64,000 bases of DNA, taken from contig NZ_QQNA01000001.1 in NCBI RefSeq assembly GCF_003346515.1, positions 1-64,000 on the forward strand, written 5' to 3'. Made by a program: the position numbers and the translations under genes. Position 1 is the first letter of the stretch; the number at the start of each line of letters is the position of its first letter. The DNA is from Streptomyces corynorhini. Lineage in GTDB: Bacteria; Actinomycetota; Actinomycetes; Streptomycetales; Streptomycetaceae. A model generated the notes under the pieces. That model was not told where the DNA came from and did not search any database. It saw nothing but the letters and a program-made list of their open reading frames with translations. Below, one piece after another: positions 9,140 through 16,922 of the stretch.

Positions 9140-9837
9140 CTTCTCTGCTAGCTAGTGCCCAGAGCGAGGCAGCCGCTGTATCGCTCTCTGCGGCAAACAA
9201 GCCCACGGCCATCCGCGTCAGCCATCCGTCCGGACCGGCGCGTGCTCCGCCTAGGGACCTCACCGCTGCGGGCTCCGTGCGCCGAGCGGCAGTCCTCACT
9301 GACTCGCCCAGCACCCGAAACCGTGCTCCCTCCACTCAAGACGAGCAAGGAAAAACTGACCAAACCACCCCTTGCAGTGAATGTGCAGTCCCGCTCGTGC
9401 ACTCCCCGGGCCAAACGGGAAGTTCGGCGCGCCCTTCACGCAGCCGTGGAGGGACCATCCGCCTCCTGCCCCATCCGAGGGGCGGCGAGTGGCACAGCGC
9501 CGTCGGCCAGAACCGGATCTTCGGAGCAAGCGCTCGCTTCTCGCAGGCAGATCCTCGATCCGGAGACAGGCTAAGGGGGTGAGGGGACGCGGGGTCTGAG
9601 AAGAGCGCCGAGCACCTAGGTTGCCTGCACTCAGCCCTTGCTCGGCATACATGATTCGGGCATCACCGGCAGACAAACCTGCCGCCGCCTGGGTTACAGA
9701 TAGATCCCAGGCCAGCAGGCTGCGCGGGTTCTGGCACCGCGATCCGCTCATTCGGACATCCCGGCCAGTGGTGGATCCGGGCAGCAGCCTGGAGCCCAGG
9801 GCCGTACGATGCAGGCGCAGGGGCCCGCTGATTTGGG
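9140..9837. other. About 700 bp without a supported gene
   Basis: Several frames are open (for example plus 9155-9574, minus 9296-9751), but their composition, starts and lack of recognisable motifs do not support a gene. This is where an excisionase would be expected upstream of an integrase, and I do not see one. The right end carries the promoter of the ATPase-protease operon. Confidence 0.4.
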
Positions 9838-9877
9838 TATACCTCTTCTAACAGGCAGTCCACATCGGAGGGTGACA
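9838..9877 (+). promoter_or_regulatory. Probable promoter and ribosome binding site of the ATPase-protease operon
   Basis: A TATACCT hexamer-like -10 box lies at 9838-9844, no clear -35 is visible, and a strong GGAGGGTGA ribosome binding site at 9869-9877 precedes ATG 9883. The TA-rich -10 stands out in this GC-rich context. Confidence 0.45.
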
Positions 9878-9882
9878 GGCGT

Positions 9883-10869
9883 ATGGCGGCGAACGCCGAT
9901 CACCTGAAAGCTCTTGTGCGGGCGCACTCCGAAGCCAACGATGACCTCTTTTACAGCGTCGCTCTGCAAGTTGCAGCGAAGTCCGCCCGCCAGGGGCAGG
10001 GAAAGTTCGCCGTAGAGCTGCGCGAGCTGGTCGAGGCCGCCCAACAGAGGCAGGGAAAGCCAGACACCCAGCGTGCCGCTACCCCGGTGGTGCAGCCCCG
10101 TGGTGAGCTGACCAGTCTCCTGACTGCAGGCTATCCGGACACCCAGCTCGACGACATGACCCTGGACGCCGGACTGCGTGCCTCGCTGGATCGCGTGCTG
10201 CACGAACAGCGACAGCGTGCACGGCTGGAGCGTTTCGGCTTTACCCCGGTGCACCGCATTCTGCTGTCCGGGCCTCCTGGGACGGGCAAGAGCATGACGG
10301 CAGCGGCCCTGGCCGGAGAGCTGAAACTGCCCCTGTTCACCATTCGCCTGGACGGTCTGATCAGCCGGTTCATGGGCGAGACCGCCGCCAAACTGCGCCT
10401 GGTCTTCGACGCCGTGGCTCAGACCCGTGCGGTCTACCTGTTCGATGAGTTCGACGCTCTGGGAGCCGAACGGGCGGCCGGCAACGACGTTGGCGAAGCC
10501 CGCAGGATCCTCAACTCATTCCTGCTGTTTCTTGATGAGGCACCCTCCGAGAGTCTCGTGGTGGCCGGCACCAACCACCACCAGCTTCTGGACCAGGCTC
10601 TGTTCCGCCGCTTCGACATGATCGCCACCTACGGCCCTCCCACCGGGAAGGAAGCTGTACAGGTGCTGCAGCGACGTCTAGCCGGAATGGACACAAGCAC
10701 ACTACGGTGGGGCCTCGTGACAGAACGTGCATCGGGCCTGAGTCACGCCGAGCTGGTCAAAGCGGCGGAAGCAGCAGCCAAACGAGCCATCCTGGCTGAC
10801 CGGGACGTGGTGGACGAACAGCTGCTGCTGGAAGCCCTGAGCGAGCGGAACGCCTCCCACCATGCCTGA
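9883..10869 (+). CDS. AAA+ ATPase partner of subtilisin-like protease
   Basis: The 328-residue protein has a helical N-terminal region (1-85) and one AAA+ module: Walker A GPPGTGKS (130-137), pore-like loop region after RFMGE, Walker B YLFDEFDALG with Asp 188 and Glu 189, sensor-1 Asn in AGTNHH (231) and paired arginines FRRFD (242-243) as arginine finger. It is closest in style to FtsH/Cdc48-like classic AAA ATPases that form hexamers and remodel or unfold proteins. Its stop overlaps the start of the protease gene by 8 bp, so the two products are made together and probably act together, the ATPase feeding or gating the protease. Confidence 0.93.
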   Translation: MAANADHLKALVRAHSEANDDLFYSVALQVAAKSARQGQGKFAVELRELVEAAQQRQGKPDTQRAATPVVQPRGELTSLLTAGYPDTQLDDMTLDAGLRASLDRVLHEQRQRARLERFGFTPVHRILLSGPPGTGKSMTAAALAGELKLPLFTIRLDGLISRFMGETAAKLRLVFDAVAQTRAVYLFDEFDALGAERAAGNDVGEARRILNSFLLFLDEAPSESLVVAGTNHHQLLDQALFRRFDMIATYGPPTGKEAVQVLQRRLAGMDTSTLRWGLVTERASGLSHAELVKAAEAAAKRAILADRDVVDEQLLLEALSERNASHHA

Positions 10870-13504
10870 GCCCGACTCTTCCGCACGGCTCAGTCCGCAC
10901 CTGATCGTGCCCTGGGAGGCCGCCACCTTCACGCCGCGCTCCGAGGCTGCTGGCGGGAGCGGTCCGGACCTGGTACAGCACACGGACCGGCAGGGGCACG
11001 CCGACGCTTTGGTGGACGGGCTGGAGACGGCCCGCCGTGAGGCGACCCAGCTCATGCAGCAGACGCCCGAGGACCGCCAGCCTGACGGTTTCGCGGTGCG
11101 TATCGAGGCGGCTCGCGACCACCCTCTGAGCCTGGAGCGCCTGGACGCATCCGGCCTGACACTCATGAGCAGCCACCCGCAGACCGAGAACAGTCAGCAG
11201 GACGCGCTGGTCTGGATCCCCTTCGACAAAGTCGCCTCGTTCACCCAGCGGATCGCCGACTTCACGGACAACACCCCCGGCGGCAACCCCAAGCAGGCCC
11301 TGCTGGTGGCCAATATGGAACAGGTCCAGCGGGCTCTGCTGGAGCACCTCTGGCAGGAGCGGCAGGATCTGCCGCCGCTGGACGAGGAGCGGTGGTGGGA
11401 GTTGTGGTTCGATCCGCGGATCTCGCCGACGGCGGTTGCCACCTTGCGTTCCCTGGCCGAAGAGCGTCGCTGGCGGGTCAGTGAACGGGCGATCCATGTC
11501 GGAGAACGCCTGGTGGCACACGTCGCGACGACCGGTAACGAGCTGGCGTTCCTGTTGGCCACGAACGGCTGCCCTGCTGAGATCCGCAGCCCTACCTTCG
11601 CCGAGGGCCTCTACGCCGTCGACCGCGAGTTCCGCGTGGGCCTCGTCAAGGATCTCGCCGCGCGAATCGAGCCGGCCGCACCGGAGTCCCCGGCGGTATG
11701 CATCCTGGACACAGGGATAGCCCAGGAGCACGCCCTGCTGAAGCCCGCGTTGCACGAGCGCGCCTACAGCGTGCTTCCTGGCAGCACGCCGGCCGACCGG
11801 ATCGGGCACGGCACGCAGATGGCCGGGCTCGCCCTCTTCGGGGACTTCGCGGCAGCCCTTGAATCACAAGGCCCCGTCGTCCTCGGTCACGGCCTTGAGT
11901 CCGTGAAGATCCTCAACGACGCTCACACACCCGACCCATCCCCGCGCAGCTGTGCGGAGACGACCGCGAACGCGGTCGCGACCGCTGAGATCGGCAACGG
12001 AGGCCCCGCACCGTCCGGACGGGTCTTCTCGATGGCTGTCACCCGGCAGTCCGGGGAAGGGGAGAACGGCGTAGACGGCACCGCGACCCTGTGGTCAGCC
12101 ACACTGGACGCCCTGGCGGCAGGCACGGACGTCATCGTGCGAGACGACCGCATCGAACTGATCGGAGCACCCGATCCCGAAGCCTCACGTCTGATCATCG
12201 TCAGCGCCGGCAACATCCGCGGTGCCGTCCCCCACCAGATGCGCCGCGACGACGGCACGCTGGATCCGCTGCTTCTGTCCGACCTGTCACGCATCGAGGA
12301 ACCCGCCCAGGCACACAACGTACTCACCGTCGGGGCGTGCACGCATATGGATGCCGTCCCCGATTCCGCCCTGTTCCGGGGATACCGTGCGCTGGCGGCG
12401 CCGGGCGCTCTGTCCCCCTTCAGCCGGACCTCGGTGGCGCTGACCAACGCGGCCATCACCAAGCCCGACATCGTTCTGGAGGGCGGCAACATGCTCGTCG
12501 CCCCTGACGACAGCATCCTGGACGCACACGATCTGGTGAGCGTGGCGACTACCCACCACGACCCGGCGCGTCAGCTGACCTGGACGAACGCCACGAGCGC
12601 TGCCACGGCGCAGGCGGCTGCGCTCGCCGCCACGGCGATGAGCGCCTACCCCGGACTGCGGCCGGAGACTGTTCGCGCTCTTCTCGTGCACGAAGCCCAG
12701 TGGACCCCGGCCATGGTCGAGCAGGGCCTGTTCAAGAAGACCGGCGCCCCCAAACTCGCCAAGGGCGACGTGATGCGACAGGTGATCCGCCGGTACGGGT
12801 GGGGCATGCCCACCGCCGAGCGTATCCGCAGCAGCGCCTCGAACGCCGTCACGATGATCGTCCAGAACACCCTGGTGCCGTACAAGGTCAAGGGCGGGCA
12901 GGTTCGCCTGGCCGAACTCAAGCTGCACGAGCTGCCGTGGCCCCTGGAACAACTGCGCGACCTGGCCGAGACCACCGTCGACCTGCGGGTGACGCTCGCC
13001 TACATGATCGAGCCCAATCCCGGCCGGCGCGGCATGCTCGGCCGCTACAGCTACGCCTCGCACGGCCTTCGCTTCGCCATCAAGGGCTCCACCGAATCCA
13101 GCGACTCCTTCCAGAGGCGACTGGCCGAACAGGCCGAACACGAGAGCGACGGCCTTGGCAACCCCAGGGCATTCGAGTCCAACAGCAGGTGGCTGGTCGG
13201 CCCCCGGGCCCGCAATCTCGGCTCCCTGCACGCGGACATCTGGCGCGGATCGGCGGCCGAACTCGCCGACTGCGGCACGCTCGCCGTCTACCCCGTCGGA
13301 GGCTGGTGGAAGGCGAACAGGCGCAACGACCGCATCGGCCTGCCCGTCAGCTACGCCCTCCTGGTCTCCCTGCGCACCCCAGAGGTCTCCACCGACCTGT
13401 ATACGCCCATCGCCACCCAGCTCGGCGTGTCGATCGGAGTGGCTCCACACGCCCAGACCGAAATCGTGGACGGCATCCCCATTCAGATGGAATTCGGCTG
13501 GTAG
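10862..13504 (+). CDS. Large S8 (subtilisin-like) serine protease coupled to AAA+ ATPase
   Basis: The 880-residue product has a 270-residue N-terminal domain with no recognised motif, then an S8 catalytic domain: Asp 283 in CILDTGI, His 316 in GHGTQMAG, oxyanion Asn 451 in SAGN and Ser 579 in NATSAATAQ, followed by a beta-rich C-terminal region of nearly 300 residues. There is no signal peptide or propeptide, so it should act in the cytoplasm, unlike secreted subtilisins. ATG 10862 lies inside the end of the ATPase gene (ATGCCTGA overlap). ATPase plus intracellular subtilase pairs recur in bacterial accessory regions and are suspected defence modules; that role here is an inference from context. 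Confidence 0.93.
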   Translation: MPEPDSSARLSPHLIVPWEAATFTPRSEAAGGSGPDLVQHTDRQGHADALVDGLETARREATQLMQQTPEDRQPDGFAVRIEAARDHPLSLERLDASGLTLMSSHPQTENSQQDALVWIPFDKVASFTQRIADFTDNTPGGNPKQALLVANMEQVQRALLEHLWQERQDLPPLDEERWWELWFDPRISPTAVATLRSLAEERRWRVSERAIHVGERLVAHVATTGNELAFLLATNGCPAEIRSPTFAEGLYAVDREFRVGLVKDLAARIEPAAPESPAVCILDTGIAQEHALLKPALHERAYSVLPGSTPADRIGHGTQMAGLALFGDFAAALESQGPVVLGHGLESVKILNDAHTPDPSPRSCAETTANAVATAEIGNGGPAPSGRVFSMAVTRQSGEGENGVDGTATLWSATLDALAAGTDVIVRDDRIELIGAPDPEASRLIIVSAGNIRGAVPHQMRRDDGTLDPLLLSDLSRIEEPAQAHNVLTVGACTHMDAVPDSALFRGYRALAAPGALSPFSRTSVALTNAAITKPDIVLEGGNMLVAPDDSILDAHDLVSVATTHHDPARQLTWTNATSAATAQAAALAATAMSAYPGLRPETVRALLVHEAQWTPAMVEQGLFKKTGAPKLAKGDVMRQVIRRYGWGMPTAERIRSSASNAVTMIVQNTLVPYKVKGGQVRLAELKLHELPWPLEQLRDLAETTVDLRVTLAYMIEPNPGRRGMLGRYSYASHGLRFAIKGSTESSDSFQRRLAEQAEHESDGLGNPRAFESNSRWLVGPRARNLGSLHADIWRGSAAELADCGTLAVYPVGGWWKANRRNDRIGLPVSYALLVSLRTPEVSTDLYTPIATQLGVSIGVAPHAQTEIVDGIPIQMEFGW

Positions 13505-13924
13505 CTTCCCGGGCGGGTTCGGTCGAGGCCGAGCTTGATCCGGCCGCGCCCACGTGTCCATCTTCGGGACGCGTGTCCCGGCGAGGTGGGGGCTCAAGAC
13601 GCGCGCGGTGGTGCCGACTTCGCGGGAGATTTGGGCGACCGAGACACCGGCGTAGGTCACCGAGGTGCGATGATAGGTGGAGTTGCCCGGGCGCTGGCGC
13701 GTCGGCGGCATATTGGTTGATCATGGTTGCCGTGGCGGGGAACCAGGCGCGCGCAGCAAATATCCGAAGCCCTGCTGAGTGCACAGGTTTCGTCACCGGG
13801 CAGCGCCGGTAGGGCGACTTCGCTCGCGTAATTCCTCCACCAGCGGCACCACTTGCCGCGCCCATCCTTCGAGGGCTTCGCGCATTCCGTCCGGTTCTTC
13901 AGACCAGTACAACATCATTGGTCT
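13505..13924. other. 420 bp of probable mobile-element debris
   Basis: On the minus strand a frame near 13500-13700 reads GVSVAQISREVGTTARVL, which resembles either a helix-turn-helix of a transposase or an integrase tail, but it is not part of an intact gene. A second minus frame at 13793-13918 (41 codons, starts MMLYWSEEPDGMREALEGWA) has natural composition but no ribosome binding site and starts 6 bp from a divergent gene. Both are noted but not called. Confidence 0.35.
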
Positions 13925-14533
13925 ATGACCGTACCCAGCCTTGCCCAGCGGCTCGTCGACCACGTTCAGCACCTCCTGGGCGGTGGTCCGTTTCTCCATC
14001 CCGGCGGATGGACCCACATGGGTGCTGTCATCTGCGATGTCAGCTTCCAGCCCAGGTGTAACTACGAAGCGACCCTTCGGCCGCGGCTTCTCCAACTGCA
14101 AACGAGCTGGCCGGACGCGAGGACAGTCCGCGGGTTCCAGGGCCAGCTCGCCGCAGAAAACCTTGCCATCGCCATGAAGTTCAACCACGCCCAGAAGGTC
14201 GCGACGGCCCATGCCATCACCGACCTCCTAGCTGCAAATGGGGTCGATACCCGCGACGATCTCCACACTTGGCTCGACCAGCAGGCCAATCGCGCCGCTC
14301 TACGCACTGTGAAGGGGGTAGGGCCGAAGAGCGTCGACTACATCGGCAACCTTATCGGCCGTTCACAGGTCGCGATCGACGTACATCTGCGCTCCTTCGC
14401 TGCAGATGCTGGCGTTCCGGATCTCCGCTACGAACAGCTGCGCACAGTGTACGAGGAAGCCGCCGCAATGCTCGGGCACGACAGAGGCGGGTTGGAGCAT
14501 GCCGTCTGGCGGCACAAGTCAGGGGCCGCGTAA
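13925..14533 (+). CDS. HhH-GPD superfamily DNA glycosylase-like protein
   Basis: The 202-residue product contains a helix-hairpin-helix VKGVGPKSVDYIGNL followed by AIDVHLRSF. In endonuclease III/MutY-type enzymes the hairpin Lys and the Asp of this box are the catalytic residues, and both are present (Lys 135, Asp 152), suggesting base-excision activity on DNA rather than mere binding. There is no FeS Cys cluster at the C-terminus. ATG 13925 lacks a clear ribosome binding site; TTG 13853 is an in-frame alternative. It lies 420 bp after the protease gene, same strand. In a mobile island it could act on modified phage DNA, which is speculation. Confidence 0.75.
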   Translation: MTVPSLAQRLVDHVQHLLGGGPFLHPGGWTHMGAVICDVSFQPRCNYEATLRPRLLQLQTSWPDARTVRGFQGQLAAENLAIAMKFNHAQKVATAHAITDLLAANGVDTRDDLHTWLDQQANRAALRTVKGVGPKSVDYIGNLIGRSQVAIDVHLRSFAADAGVPDLRYEQLRTVYEEAAAMLGHDRGGLEHAVWRHKSGAA

Positions 14534-14792
14534 CCACCGCTTCCGTCTCCCACTGCCCGCAGACCCGCAGCCGCGCCTCCCCCGCCCAGCTGCTCGACGA
14601 GCGCACAGTTTTGGGGAGTGACGAGAAGCTTCACAGCCAGGGAGCAGGTTCAAGACGAATCCTGAACAGCGCCACCGTAAGCGGCTGTTGTCGTACCGAA
14701 CCTGAGGGCGGCGTTGTAGCTGGTCAGGCATAGGGTCGACGAACCCGTGGGAGTGGTGACCTGTCCTGTCATCGCTCCTGGGGAGGCCGTGG

Positions 14793-15316
14793 ATGCCGTC
14801 GGTCGTGGGATTGCTGGAACAGCTCGAGCTCGCTGCCCGCCGTCGGGTGGACGAACTGCGGGAGGAAGCCGACCGCGTCCAGGCCGAACTGGCCGTGGCC
14901 GAGTGGGATTGGAAAGAGTGGGTCATCGCCCGGTCCCGGGTCGGCGAGGTGCTGGACCCGGTCAACGAGCCCGAAGATCACGACCAGACTGAGTGGACTG
15001 AGGAGACACCGTCGGTGACGACGGCCGCGAAGCCGAAGTCGCAGGTGCCCTTGTGGCGTGAGGGACTGGGCTGGTCGGTGCTGTCGGTGGACTGCCAGCG
15101 CATCGGGCAGGCACTCGCGGACCGCCATCGTCTCCATCAAGGGCCGCTGACCCGCCAGGAGATGGCCGTCTTGTTCGGGATGGATGCGGTGCCGGCGAGG
15201 TGGAGGCACTGCGGTCGAAGGCGAAGCGCCTGGTGGTGCGCGGCTGGCTGGCCGAGCGGCAGCCGGGCCGGTTCACGCTCGCCGCGGGCCTGTCCGGGCC
15301 AGGCGGCGGGTCATGA
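14793..15316 (+). pseudogene. IS-associated coiled-coil/HTH protein, frameshifted
   Basis: The first 130 residues form a charged coiled coil (LEQLELAARRRVDELREEAD) and a segment WREGLGWSVLSVDCQRIGQA leading to LTRQEMAVLFGMD. Near 15190 one base is missing; the next frame continues naturally with VEALRSKAKRLVVRGWLAER and ends at TGA 15316 after SGPGGGS. From memory, proteins of this layout occur in many copies in Streptomyces next to transposase genes. The one-base loss could be real or a sequencing error. No partner transposase follows, only a fragment of a different IS. Confidence 0.7.
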
Positions 15317-15357
15317 GCATCGCCATCGATCAGTAGACCATCGCCTCGGCGCTGGTG

Positions 15358-15613
15358 GTAGGCCCCACACCCCGGCGCGCGACCAGATCAGGAACCGGCG
15401 ATGGGCCGTGGACTTCGATATGCCGAAACAGGGCGGCAAGGCCCGCCAGGCGCAGCCTCTGACCAAGACATAGATGATCGCGGCGAACAGGGTCTCGTCG
15501 GGTGTGTCCTGCGCCCCTCCGCCCTGCGGCCGCACCCGAGAGGGCGGGATCAGCGGCTTCGCGATCTCCCACAGCCCTTCCGGAACAATCCAACTCCACG
15601 TACCCCGCCCCAT
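15358..15613 (-). mobile_element. IS5-family transposase fragment (N-terminal 85 residues)
   Basis: The minus-strand frame from ATG 15613 encodes WIVPEGLWEIAKPLIPPSRV, then TPDETLFAAIIYVLVRGCAW and FGISKSTAHRRFLIW, the N-terminal region typical of IS5-family transposases of actinomycetes. Homology stops around GVWG near 15358, before the DDE catalytic core, so it cannot transpose. Sequence between 15614 and 15660 may contain the remaining terminal repeat. Confidence 0.85.
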
Positions 15614-15661
15614 GACGACCTCAATGTCCGCCTCACCACATAGGACACGATCTTATGGACT

Positions 15662-15829
15662 TCAGTCCGTCGTGCTCATCTCTTCGTGGGCCGCTTCGCA
15701 GTCGCAGTCTCCGTCGTGGCCCGGTTCAAGTCGGCAGTAGAACCAGTAGGGCAGGCCCGTCAGGTGTGGAGGGTGGAAGCGTCGATCACAGTAGGTTTCA
15801 CTCCAGTGGTCGGTGCCCCGCTTCGCCAT
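15662..15829 (-). CDS. Small Cys/His-rich protein, 55 residues
   Basis: An ATG at 15829 preceded by GCGAGGAG eight bases upstream opens a 55-codon frame ending at 15662. The product has four Cys and five His (segments HWSETYCDRRFHPPH, YWFYCRLEPGHDGDCDC), a spacing suggestive of a small zinc-binding fold. It is too short for ordinary ORF lists. It lies just beyond the end of the IS5 fragment. No family is recognised; it could be a phage or mobile-element accessory protein. The start signal and composition make it credible, but expression is unproven. Confidence 0.55.
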   Translation of the reverse strand: MAKRGTDHWSETYCDRRFHPPHLTGLPYWFYCRLEPGHDGDCDCEAAHEEMSTTD

Positions 15830-16077
15830 CAGACTCACTCCTCGCAGAGATTTCGAGCGTGCAAGAGTCGCAGCGCCCGCGCATGAAGAATGCCAGATCG
15901 AAACGCTCTCTCCCCGCGGTGGGCACCCGGGGAGCGGCTGTGACCATGGGCCTGGTCAGCTGGCACCCAACTGGCCAAGCGAAGCGTTCAGTCACGGCTC
16001 CCGAGCACACCAGGGGGGCGAGGGAGCGCCTTGACCAGTGACCGGCCGTGTGGTGCCGTTCGGTCACTCGCAGGAAA
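15830..16077. other. Intergenic, nothing recognised
   Basis: This 248-bp gap lies between two minus-strand genes. A minus frame (15798-16067) is open but has no start signal or recognisable product. Confidence 0.3.
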
Positions 16078-16716
16078 TCAGGAGTTGAGGCGAGCTTTCT
16101 TCTCGGCTTGAGCCCTCACGGGGTCAACGGGAATGACGCCAGGTGGAAAGCTGCCGCCATACGGCAGGCCCTCGTGGTCGATATGTACCACGGCATTGTA
16201 AATACGCTGATCAGGAACGGTAGGGGACTGCTCGGTGAAGCCGATCAGTTCACGGCCATGGAATACCTTCACCTGTTGATCGGCCATGTACCGGAGGATG
16301 CCGCCGCGCCACACTGTCAGTCCCAGTGCCGGCCATCCGGCCGCCACCGGGCCGAGCAGGTCGTGCAGCTCTTCCGACGTCAGCGGCTCCTTCCGGTGTG
16401 CCACGGCAAGCCGAGACGGACTCTTTGGAGTCTCTGCTCCTTCCAGCGCAACCACAGCAGCTTGGCCAACGAGCTGCAGGACACCACCGCGAGTTTCGAT
16501 CTCCTGCCACGCCCAGCCCGAGGCGCAAGATGCGGAGTCAGCTGGACGGTAACCGAGTGAAGCAAGAACAGCTGTGCGATCAGCAGAGGATGGCAGCACG
16601 CCGGGAGCTGTGGCTTCGAGTTCCTTAATCAACGCGCCTGCCGAACCCTTTGGCACCCACAACTGCCATGCTCCATCCGGCATTTGCCGCAAACCGGCTT
16701 TAGTCTCGTCGCTCAT
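16078..16716 (-). CDS. Hypothetical protein of the accessory island
   Basis: The 212-residue protein starts at ATG 16716; a longer frame to 16866 exists, but its first 50 residues have poor coding character. It has no signal peptide or membrane segment. The C-terminal half contains VKVFHGRELIGFTEQS and later AVVHIDHEGLPYGGSFPPGV, which look like a compact folded domain that I cannot assign. The composition is less GC-rich than the flanking chromosome, in line with acquired DNA. It is on the same strand as the CoiA-like gene 206 bp upstream and might share its transcript. Confidence 0.65.
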   Translation of the reverse strand: MSDETKAGLRQMPDGAWQLWVPKGSAGALIKELEATAPGVLPSSADRTAVLASLGYRPADSASCASGWAWQEIETRGGVLQLVGQAAVVALEGAETPKSPSRLAVAHRKEPLTSEELHDLLGPVAAGWPALGLTVWRGGILRYMADQQVKVFHGRELIGFTEQSPTVPDQRIYNAVVHIDHEGLPYGGSFPPGVIPVDPVRAQAEKKARLNS

Positions 16717-16922
16717 ACCTAGACCATCGTCCTTCCGGGCCTCAACAGCCCCGTCATCCGTATCTTCTTGACTGGGCAATGTATCTGCGCATAGCAGCGT
16801 CCAAGCCCGGATTGACAATGCCCAGGCGGGATTCGGCCCGTTCTCCCCACGCAGGCGTCGAGCCAACAGAGCTATCCGCCCTCCCTAGTACTACCTGGGC
16901 AGCAATTAGCTGGCCCAGGCTC

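Noticed and set aside
12287-13711. 474-codon minus-strand ORF over the protease gene
   Set aside because: It is mostly antisense of the S8 protease; only its first 70 codons, outside the protease gene, may hold IS or integrase debris.
13793-13918. 41-codon minus-strand ORF with natural composition
   Set aside because: It starts 6 bp from a divergent gene, leaving no room for promoters, and has no ribosome binding site. It could be a remnant but cannot be called.
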